From the NCBI GenBank assembly GCA_946550725.1, contig CAMNQX010000019.1, positions 1-36,117 on the forward strand: 36,117 nucleotides of DNA. The letters run 5' to 3'. Numbering within the stretch: the stretch's first letter is position 1; every line of letters starts with the position of its first letter. The notes under the pieces were generated by a model. It was given only the letters and a program-made list of their open reading frames with translations, did not search any database and was not told where the DNA came from. Source of the DNA: an uncultured Clostridia bacterium. Its GTDB lineage: Bacteria > Bacillota > Clostridia > Oscillospirales > Oscillospiraceae. Of this stretch, positions 22,157 through 27,848 are shown piece after piece. A program made the translations under genes and the position numbers.

Positions 22157-22903
22157 ATGCCAAGGCACGCACGGCGCAGAAGCGAGAGCGGCATCTATCA
22201 TGTGATGCTGCGGGGGATCAACCGACAGGTGATCTTTCTGGACGACGAGGACTGCGAGAAGTATCTGCAATGCTTGGGCGTCTGCAAGGAGCTGTCCCAG
22301 TTTGCCCTGCTGGCCTACTGCCTGATGGGAAACCATGTCCACCTGCTGATTCAGGAAGGCAAGGAACCGTTGGAGCTGGTGTTCAAGCGGCTGGGGTGCC
22401 GGTATGTCTACTGGTACAACTGGAAGTACAAGCGCACGGGGCACCTGTTTCAAGACCGTTTCAAAAGCGAGCCCATCGACGATGACCCACAATTTTTGGC
22501 CGTCTTACGGTACATCTATCAGAACCCGGTTAAGGCGGCGATCTGCGAGAGGCCGGAGGACTATCCGTGGAGCAGCTATCACGCCGCATCGCCCTATGCC
22601 AAGCTGGTGGACGGGGACAAGCTGGCGGAGCTGCTTCCGCTGGAGGATCTGACAGCGTTCATGGCCCAGCCGGGGACGGAGGCGTTTTTGGACATCGACA
22701 CGCAGGGACGCCTCAATGACCGGGAGGCAGCGGAGGTCATCAAGGGACTGTGCAAATTGGAAGCCACGACGGAGTTTGCCCTGCTGGACGAGGAGGAGCA
22801 GCGAAATCTGCTGCCCCGGCTGCGGGAGGAACGGTGCTCTATTCGACAGATCGCCCGGCTGACGGGAGTGAGTAAGGCGCAGGTGGAGAGGTTGTTGCGA
22901 TAA
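22157..22903 (+). CDS. REP-associated tyrosine transposase (RAYT)
   Basis: A 248-residue Y1/HuH transposase. The HuH motif is GNHVHLLIQ (H60, H62) and the catalytic tyrosine lies among the tyrosines of RYVYWYNWKYKRTGHLFQ (82-99). The protein begins MPRHARRRSESGIYHVMLRG, typical of the TnpA_REP branch, and ends with a DnaA-type/HTH helix pair (SIRQIARLTGVSKAQVERLL). RAYTs are usually single-copy, domesticated relatives of IS200/IS605 that recognise REP palindromes. No IS end structures and no TnpB partner are visible. REP-like repeats lie right upstream (21953-22118), a palindrome right downstream (22915), and composite palindromes elsewhere in the window. Start follows AAGGAAGGTGAG. Confidence 0.92.
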   Translation: MPRHARRRSESGIYHVMLRGINRQVIFLDDEDCEKYLQCLGVCKELSQFALLAYCLMGNHVHLLIQEGKEPLELVFKRLGCRYVYWYNWKYKRTGHLFQDRFKSEPIDDDPQFLAVLRYIYQNPVKAAICERPEDYPWSSYHAASPYAKLVDGDKLAELLPLEDLTAFMAQPGTEAFLDIDTQGRLNDREAAEVIKGLCKLEATTEFALLDEEEQRNLLPRLREERCSIRQIARLTGVSKAQVERLLR

Positions 22904-22914
22904 GTAGGTGTAAG

Positions 22915-22943
22915 AAATGCGTCCCACGGTGGGACGCATTTTT
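22915..22943. repeat. Palindrome, copy B (flanks SLH-RAYT cargo)
   Basis: AAATGCGTCCCAC-G-GTGGGACGCATTT, identical in its 27-bp core to copy A at 20065-20097; 12 bp after the RAYT stop, with a T-run. Confidence 0.85.
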
Positions 22944-22948
22944 CTATG

Positions 22949-22977
22949 ACAAGAGCCGGTCTATGACCGGCTCTTGT
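22949..22977. terminator. Perfect 13-bp hairpin
   Basis: ACAAGAGCCGGTC-TAT-GACCGGCTCTTGT. It stands directly after palindrome B; no T-run, so a repeat or attenuator rather than a proven terminator. Confidence 0.5.
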
Positions 22978-23004
22978 GGCTTGTTCCCCCTTGATAACTT
23001 TTCA

Positions 23005-23107
23005 CGCCGCTGACCAGGGGCTGTCAAGGCCGGCCAGCCGTCAGGCTGGTCGGCTCGTGGGTGGTTGCGAGCAACCACCCGGCCTTGACTGGCACCGGGC
23101 AGCGGCG
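23005..23107. other. Multi-branched palindromic structure (ncRNA or oriT-like)
   Basis: Nested perfect inverted repeats: CGCCGCTG/CAGCGGCG (outermost, 23005-23012 with 23100-23107), GTCAAGGCCGG/CCGGCCTTGAC (23023-23033 with 23079-23089), enclosing two hairpins CCAGCC-GTCA-GGCTGG (23034-23049) and GGGTGGTTG-CGAG-CAACCACCC (23059-23080, one base shared with the stem). Downstream is a TTAGGGGGTATCCCCTAA palindrome (23150-23167). Together they form a cruciform-like or structured-RNA design. The gap 22904-23303 contains no protein gene I can support. Confidence 0.6.
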
Positions 23108-23303
23108 TATCATTTCCCAAGGAGGGAAACAGCCTTTTGCTGTGGGGTTTTAGGGGGTATCCCCTAACAAGTGTCTTTTGTACTACCAAAAGACATACTT
23201 GCTCGGACAATACACAAAATCCTGCGTTTTATTTAGTATTGCTAATCATACTTTCGCGTGTTACCATAAGATTATCCACAAATAGTACACTTAGGAGATC
23301 AGA

Positions 23304-23807
23304 ATGAACGAATATTGGGAACAAGAATTACATCGCATTGCCAAGCGGCTCCGCATATGGAAGGCTTTTTCCATGCTAAATTGCGATAGCTTTGAAAACA
23401 ATATCAGTAAAAACATATTGCTATCCGCCATTATTCTTCGCAAGGTAATTGAAGACGAATATCAAATGAACAAAGACCTTCAATCTCATGACCTAAAACC
23501 CGAAAAGTCTTGGTGCAGGTTCAAATATCTATTTCAAACTATTCCAGCTATTCGGTTCCCCTTTTGTGGCGAAGATGCTATATACATAGTTGAGCGACCA
23601 TTCCCGGCGGATTATGGACCTGCGTCAGAAAAAATAGATATCCCTTTACGGGAAATATGCAATTCTATTGTCCACAGTTATGTTTGGGCACTCCCCCGAA
23701 CCAATGGGAAACGATGCATACAGAGCTTTCTTGTTTCCTCTGACCGTGAGAAAGGCAAATACTTAAATTATATTCTATTGGATGATTGGATCAAAGCCCT
23801 TCGATAG
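23304..23807 (+). CDS. Unrecognised 167-residue protein, AT-rich
   Basis: I do not recognise a family. The protein is soluble, slightly basic, starts MNEYWEQELHRIAKRLRIWK and has a helical N-terminal half (SAIILRKVIEDEY, about 50-62) and a central RFPFCGEDAIYIVERPF segment. It ends YLNYILLDDWIKAL. AGGAG lies before the ATG at 23304. Base composition is clearly more AT-rich than that of the flanking chromosome, as for the gene at 24944, suggesting recent acquisition with the element. It stands alone between the palindromic region and fic. Confidence 0.6.
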   Translation: MNEYWEQELHRIAKRLRIWKAFSMLNCDSFENNISKNILLSAIILRKVIEDEYQMNKDLQSHDLKPEKSWCRFKYLFQTIPAIRFPFCGEDAIYIVERPFPADYGPASEKIDIPLREICNSIVHSYVWALPRTNGKRCIQSFLVSSDREKGKYLNYILLDDWIKALR

Positions 23808-23865
23808 GAGGCCAATATTTGCCGTGATACGTTGGTTCACTTTGATAGATGAAATGAGTGATGTA

Positions 23866-23893
23866 TTGTTTTTTCGGCAAAACCTGATATAAT
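23866..23893 (+). promoter_or_regulatory. Promoter of fic
   Basis: TTGTTT (23866-23871), 16-bp spacer, extended -10 TGA-TATAAT (23888-23893). Confidence 0.6.
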
Positions 23894-23929
23894 AACTATC
23901 AAGTAGAAATTTGTTGCAGGAGGTGTCAT

Positions 23930-24937
23930 GTGAAAAGCAAAAAGCCTCCCTTTGAAATCACAAACGCTATGATAGACCGTGTTGCTGAAATTGCCGAGCT
24001 GGTGGGGCGGCTCTCTACCAGTCGGCTCTCCAGCAGCCCCACCCTGCGTCGTGCCAACCGCATCCGCACCATTCATGGGTCTCTGGCCATTGAGCAGAAC
24101 ACCCTCACTCTGGAGCAAGTCACGGCGGTGCTCAACGGCAAGCAGGTGCTGGCGCCGCCCAAGGACATCGCCGAGGTCAAAAACGCCTACGAGATCTACG
24201 AGCGGCTGGACAAGCTTGACCCCTACTCGGTGGACGACCTACTGGCCGCCCATGAGGTCATGACCCGTGGCCTGCTGGACGAGTCCGGCGTGTTCCGCAC
24301 CCGCCCCGTGGGCGTGGTGGACGGCGCGGGCCATGTCCTCCACTTCGGCACTCTGCCCCAGTATGTGCCTGGGCTGGTGGCCGAGTTGCTGGACTGGGCC
24401 AAGACCAGCGATGTGCATATGCTCATCCGCAGTTGTGTGTTCCACTACGAGTTTGAACTGATCCACCCCTTCGCCGACGGCAACGGCCGGGTGGGGCGGC
24501 TGTGGCACACGCTGCTGCTCTCCCGGTGGAACGCCGCCTTTGCATGGCTTCCGGTGGAGTCCATCATCCATGACCGCCAGGCCGACTACTACGCCGCCAT
24601 CAATGCCTCCAACGACGCGGGCGAATCCACGGTCTTCATCGAGTTTATGCTGGACGCTATTCGAGCATCGCTCACCGACGCCATCAAAACGAGCGATGAA
24701 ATGAGCGCTGGAAAGGTGGACAAGGCCACCCTCCGCTGGCGAAAGATTGAGGAGTTCTTGAAGACTCATGACTATATCATGAACGCCGATGTCCGGGAGC
24801 TGTGCGGCGTATCAGCAGCAACGGCGAATAGATTGCTCTCACAATTAGTATCTGAGAAAAAGTTGGCAAAATATTGCAGAAACGGACACTGGAACTACTC
24901 TTTTGCTCAATTATCAAGTAATAGTAGATTGGACTGA
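23930..24937 (+). CDS. Fic-domain protein (AMP-transferase type) with winged-helix C-terminus
   Basis: A 335-residue Fic/DOC protein. The catalytic motif is HPFADGNGR (179-187), intact, with a preceding flap region GHVLHFGTLP (134-143). Fic proteins usually AMPylate target hydroxyls using ATP. The N-terminal inhibitory helix carries SLAIEQN (51-57): the (S/T)xxxE(G/N) motif is present except for Gln after the glutamate, which may alter self-inhibition. The C-terminal 70 residues look like a winged helix (MNADVRELCGVSAATANRLLSQLV), as in many class II Fic proteins that bind DNA. The start is GTG 23930 after AGGAGGTG; the ATG two bases earlier meets a stop at once. The next gene follows by 6 bp. 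Target unknown. Confidence 0.92.
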   Translation: MKSKKPPFEITNAMIDRVAEIAELVGRLSTSRLSSSPTLRRANRIRTIHGSLAIEQNTLTLEQVTAVLNGKQVLAPPKDIAEVKNAYEIYERLDKLDPYSVDDLLAAHEVMTRGLLDESGVFRTRPVGVVDGAGHVLHFGTLPQYVPGLVAELLDWAKTSDVHMLIRSCVFHYEFELIHPFADGNGRVGRLWHTLLLSRWNAAFAWLPVESIIHDRQADYYAAINASNDAGESTVFIEFMLDAIRASLTDAIKTSDEMSAGKVDKATLRWRKIEEFLKTHDYIMNADVRELCGVSAATANRLLSQLVSEKKLAKYCRNGHWNYSFAQLSSNSRLD

Positions 24938-24943
24938 TTGAAA

Positions 24944-25978
24944 ATGGAATCAAAGAAAATTAATCGCATACTTATAGTTGTGTCCGTTGTTCTTACAGTC
25001 GCTTTCGGCGGTTGCTTATTCTTTTCTTTGCGCAATCCTCGCTTCAATTTTGTGAATACGATAAGTTCAATATCTTCTTTCTTTGTTGCTATTTTGACAA
25101 TTATCTATGTATACACAACATCAAAGCAAATGGATTTTATGAAACAGCAATTAGCTCAAATGCAACAAGATCAAAGAACGCGTGAACAACCAATCCTAGA
25201 TTTAGAGCCAGTAGAATTTAAAATAGAACGCCCAAAATTTTATTATTCTCCACCAATAGACGAGTATTCTTATCTCGCACGGCATTTCTTCTCCGTCCGA
25301 ATCAATAATGTTAGCAATTACCCTGCCGTGTTTGTAGATATAAGCGCCCAATTAGTTATTAGCGAAAATGAATGCGAATTATGTCTAGACACCACCTCCC
25401 GTCGTATTAATATTATCTCTTCAAACTCAATTAGCAAGGAAATCAAAGTTATGTTTGCTCATGATAGTCAGCATAAAATGATGTCAGCCTTGCGTAGCGA
25501 TTTAACGTCAAACCTTCCTAAACTGAAAATCTCAATTCTTTATAAGAGTTTGTCTGGTGCAAATTATCTATTAACGCATACATATTGGATAGACATTGCG
25601 GAAGATGACGAACAATCCTTTGAAATCTTGAAAAGCTGGCATACAGCGTTGGTTTCAGCACCTATTGAAGAAAAAGAAATGTTGGAACAACTCAAAAAAA
25701 TTTTGGACGAGGAAACTCAGAATTCGCTTTTCTATATTGCCAGAGAGGCGTTTGATAAAAAGCTAATTGGAGCCGATGCGTTGCGGCTTCATATGGTTGA
25801 GATTCCTCAAGCATTTTCGCTTAAAACTATTTCTGACGATGAGTTTAACCTAGAAATTGAGTCGCATCAATATGGACATTATGTGGGTTCTCGCATTAAT
25901 GGATGCGATATACTTCCATCCGAGGAACCATCTGTTGCCGCAAACAAAAATATGATGAATGACCGCCTATCTTCCTAA
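24944..25978 (+). CDS. Membrane-anchored protein of unknown function, AT-rich
   Basis: A 344-residue protein with two N-terminal membrane helices (about 9-29 and 40-58), a short coiled segment rich in Gln (QMDFMKQQLAQMQQDQ), and a C-terminal region of about 270 residues that I do not recognise. The arrangement (two helices, coiled coil, soluble domain) is common in small clostridial membrane proteins. It begins 6 bp after the fic stop (TTG 24938 could also start it), so the two are probably co-transcribed and might act together. Strong AT bias marks it as foreign. Confidence 0.7.
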   Translation: MESKKINRILIVVSVVLTVAFGGCLFFSLRNPRFNFVNTISSISSFFVAILTIIYVYTTSKQMDFMKQQLAQMQQDQRTREQPILDLEPVEFKIERPKFYYSPPIDEYSYLARHFFSVRINNVSNYPAVFVDISAQLVISENECELCLDTTSRRINIISSNSISKEIKVMFAHDSQHKMMSALRSDLTSNLPKLKISILYKSLSGANYLLTHTYWIDIAEDDEQSFEILKSWHTALVSAPIEEKEMLEQLKKILDEETQNSLFYIAREAFDKKLIGADALRLHMVEIPQAFSLKTISDDEFNLEIESHQYGHYVGSRINGCDILPSEEPSVAANKNMMNDRLSS

Positions 25979-26023
25979 ATTTTTCCCGCTTACAATAAGC
26001 GCGCTGCTATCCTAAATATGCTG

Positions 26024-26064
26024 ATGCCCGGACAAACCTTCCCTTTCAAGGCTTTCCGGGCATC
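26024..26064. terminator. Hairpin overlapping the attR arm
   Basis: GATGCCCGG (26024-26032) and CCGGGCATC (26056-26064) pair around a 23-nt loop; the right arm runs into the attR arm at 26062. It may end transcription of the upstream membrane-protein gene before it reaches the sigK 5' part. Confidence 0.45.
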
Positions 26065-26093
26065 GTTTACATTAGCCGCGGCGCGATACGTAG
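26062..26093. mobile_element. attR-type junction of the sigK element
   Basis: Arm ATCGTTTACATTA (26062-26074), reverse complement of the arm at 18172-18184, ends 13 bp before the crossover dinucleotide AC at 26088-26089 within core GATACGTAG (26085-26093). One base differs between cores (C/T at the third position of the Tyr codon), so the exact exchange point is fixed to within GTATC or CTA. Confidence 0.85.
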
Positions 26094-26719
26094 CTCCGGG
26101 AGATCCCGCAGCGCTGGGCGATCTCCCGCTGGGGCATGGGAACGCGGCCGTTGAGACCGTAACGCAGGGTGATGATCTCCGCCTCCCGCTCGGTCAGGCA
26201 CTTTCGTACCGCCTCACGCGCCCGCCGGCAGGACTCCTTTAAGTCCAGCTCCTCCAGCATGGTGTCGTCCACCCGGATCACATCCATCAGAGACAGGTTG
26301 TTTCCCTCCTGGTCGTTGTCCAGCGTGTCGGACAGGGACACCTCCCCCTGCAGCTTCTTCCGCGACCGGAAGTGCATCAGGATCTCGTTCTCGATACATC
26401 GGCTGGCGTACGTCGCCAGCCGCACGTTTTTGTCCGGGTCAAAGGATGAAATGGCCTTGATCAGCCCAATGGTGCCGATGGAGATCAGGTCATCCTGGTC
26501 GCCGGACTGGGTGTAGTATTTCTTCACGATATGCGCCACCAGGCGGAGGTTGTGCTCCACCAGCACGTTGCGGGCGTCGTTGTCGCCCCCCTTCGCCAGC
26601 TCCAGGTACTTCTTCTCCTCCTCCGCCTTGAGCGGGCGGGGGAAAGACCCGCTGTTTCCCGACAGCCGCAGCGTCAGGAACAGACTGTTCAAGATCAGGA
26701 TCATCCAGGCCGAAAGCAT
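26072..26719 (-). CDS. sigK: SigK 5' part (codons 1-210), ended early by element
   Basis: The 5' part of the late mother-cell sporulation sigma factor. It shows an N-terminal hydrophobic pro-sequence (MLSAWMILILNSLFLTLRL, about 20 residues, removed by SpoIVFB in relatives), then FPRPLKAEEEKKYLELAKGG, region 2 with NLRLVAHIVKKYY, DDLISIGTIGLIKAISSFD and LATYASRCIENEILMHFRS, and region 4 up to REIAQRCGISRSYVS. After the junction it reads RRG and stops within the attR arm, so the protein here (215 residues) lacks the last helix of region 4.2. Joined to 18105-18159 it would give 227 residues. ATG 26719 follows GGAGGTG; the upstream GTG at 26737 lacks a site. Confidence 0.95.
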   Translation of the reverse strand: MLSAWMILILNSLFLTLRLSGNSGSFPRPLKAEEEKKYLELAKGGDNDARNVLVEHNLRLVAHIVKKYYTQSGDQDDLISIGTIGLIKAISSFDPDKNVRLATYASRCIENEILMHFRSRKKLQGEVSLSDTLDNDQEGNNLSLMDVIRVDDTMLEELDLKESCRRAREAVRKCLTEREAEIITLRYGLNGRVPMPQREIAQRCGISRSYVSRRG

Positions 26720-26726
26720 AAAAACA

Positions 26727-26755
26727 CCTCCACCCACAACCTATGTGGGTGGAGG
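26727..26755 (-). promoter_or_regulatory. Hairpin hiding the sigK ribosome site
   Basis: Perfect 12-bp inverted repeat CCTCCACCCACA (26727-26738) and TGTGGGTGGAGG (26744-26755) with a 5-nt loop. On the minus strand its 3' arm contains the GGAGG of sigK. A CATACA motif (26761-26766, minus) like the sigma-E -10 lies just upstream, so an mRNA started there would begin with this hairpin. Translational control of sigK is inference. Confidence 0.5.
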
Positions 26756-26776
26756 TTGTCTGTATGTGCGCCGCAA

Positions 26777-26925
26777 AATGTGAAAGAGTCGAACCCCTCT
26801 CGGAGTTCGACTCTTCGTGTTTTGGTGGAGATAAGCGGGATCGAACCGCCAACGGCTGCGCCGTTGGCGTAGACCGCTGACAAATTATGAGGCAAGAGGT
26901 CAGCGGCTCGATCCCAACTCCACCG
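26777..26925. repeat. tRNA-like debris and hairpins downstream of tRNA-Ala
   Basis: Holds a copy of the tRNA-Ala 3' part on the minus strand (GGTTCGATCCCGC...TCTCCACCA, 26822-26847), then a 10-bp hairpin CGCCAACGGC-GCA-GCCGTTGGCG (26848-26870), then on the plus strand another T-arm-like end (GTCAGCGGCTCGATCCC...CTCCACC, 26898-26924). CCGCTGAC/GTCAGCGG and GTCGAAC/GTTCGAC pairs add further stems. No complete cloverleaf with a D-arm can be formed. Confidence 0.55.
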
Positions 26926-26931
26926 AGCAAA

Positions 26932-26965
26932 AAGAAACAGCCACCCTTACGGATGACTGTCTCTT
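26932..26965 (-). terminator. Terminator of tRNA-Ala
   Basis: On the minus strand, AAGAGACAGTCATCC and GGGTGGCTGTTTCTT pair fully when G-U pairs are allowed, followed by TTTGC. It begins 2 bp after the tRNA. Confidence 0.75.
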
Positions 26966-26966
26966 T

Positions 26967-27042
<76 letters not shown>

Positions 27043-27073
27043 AAATTCGGCGGCGGGCCGCTGAACATATGAT

Positions 27074-27102
27074 ATGTTACCAGAGCCGCCGCCGATTGTC
27101 AA
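27074..27102 (-). promoter_or_regulatory. Promoter of tRNA-Ala
   Basis: Minus strand TTGACA (27097-27102), 17-bp spacer, TAACAT (27074-27079), about 30 bp before the tRNA. Confidence 0.75.
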
Positions 27103-27122
27103 GCCTTTTTTTCGTTCTGCGC

Positions 27123-27746
27123 CTATTTTTTCGAGAAATATGCCTCCACCAGCGGCGTCAGCACATCCACCAGATCGTGCATATCCCACCCCGAGGTGTT
27201 AACACACAGGTGATAGCCCTGCACGTCCCCCCAGCGGCGGTCGGTGAGCAGGGCGCGGTAGCGGGCGCGCTCCTTGTCCACCTTGGCCATGCGCCGCTTC
27301 AGCTCCGCGTCGGTGAGCCTCTTCTCGTCCTCACTTTGCCGGGCGCGGCAGCGTTTGAGCTTGCTTTCCTCGTCCGCATAGACAAAGAGGTTGAACGGCT
27401 CGTCGGCGCGCAGCACCACGTCGGCACAGCGGCCCACGATCACGCAGTCCCCCTTCTGGGCCAGGGACTTCAGCAGCTTGGTCTGCTCGGTCATGACCTC
27501 CATGTGAGGGTCCAGCATGGCCGAGGTGTGGGCAAAGGTATGGCCGAAGGTGATGGGATAATAGGCGCTGACCCCCCGCTCGGAAATGCTGGCGATGTAT
27601 TCCTCCGCCAGTCCGCTGCGCTGGGCCACGGCGGTAATGATCTCCCGGTCGTAATAAGCGATGCCCATGCGCTCCGCCAAACGTTTGCCCACCTCGCGTC
27701 CGCCGCTGCCAAACTCGCGGCTGACGGTAATGATCCTATGGCCCAT
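27123..27746 (-). CDS. Cytidylate-kinase-like protein
   Basis: A 207-residue P-loop protein of the cytidylate kinase-like family (Cytidylate_kin2 type), not the canonical Cmk. The N-terminus HRIITVSREFGSGGREVGKRLA is the family's modified P-loop, followed by IAYYDREII, a GDCVIVGRCADVVL strand and a basic lid region (RARQSEDEKRLTDAELKRRM). Members are frequent in clostridia; whether they phosphorylate CMP is not established for most. The ATG at 27746 is preferred over 27758 because AGGATGG gives suitable spacing. A TTGATT-18-TAAAAT promoter lies upstream (27801-27830). Confidence 0.85.
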   Translation of the reverse strand: MGHRIITVSREFGSGGREVGKRLAERMGIAYYDREIITAVAQRSGLAEEYIASISERGVSAYYPITFGHTFAHTSAMLDPHMEVMTEQTKLLKSLAQKGDCVIVGRCADVVLRADEPFNLFVYADEESKLKRCRARQSEDEKRLTDAELKRRMAKVDKERARYRALLTDRRWGDVQGYHLCVNTSGWDMHDLVDVLTPLVEAYFSKK

Positions 27747-27848
27747 ACCTGTCACCATCCTGTTTTCAAATTTGAGGGATGCACCCCTCCTTGCTTTTCT
27801 ATTTTATCACTAAAACAACAGGAAAATCAAGTGGGAAATTTGGCGAAA

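Larger units (their letters stand above)
18157..26088. mobile_element. Skin-like sigK-intervening element, about 7.9 kb
   Basis: This segment splits sigK. Its left end carries a large serine recombinase whose stop is 32 bp from the crossover. Left and right junctions share GATAC-TAG cores and mirror-image 13-bp arms at equal distance, giving a symmetric attP on the circle, as expected for large serine recombinases. Site-specific excision would restore sigK in frame. Known skin elements of Bacillus and Clostridioides are excised in the mother cell during sporulation; this one differs in small size, in a site near the 3' end of sigK and in cargo (SLH protein, RAYT, Fic, AT-rich membrane protein). 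No phage structural genes or conjugation genes are visible. Confidence 0.9.

Noticed and set aside
22157-22903. Active IS200/IS605 insertion sequence
   Set aside because: The protein belongs to the RAYT branch, with no TnpB and no clear IS end hairpins directly flanking it.
18157-26088. Intact prophage or ICE
   Set aside because: No capsid, portal, terminase, relaxase, coupling-protein or replication genes are visible; the element appears reduced.
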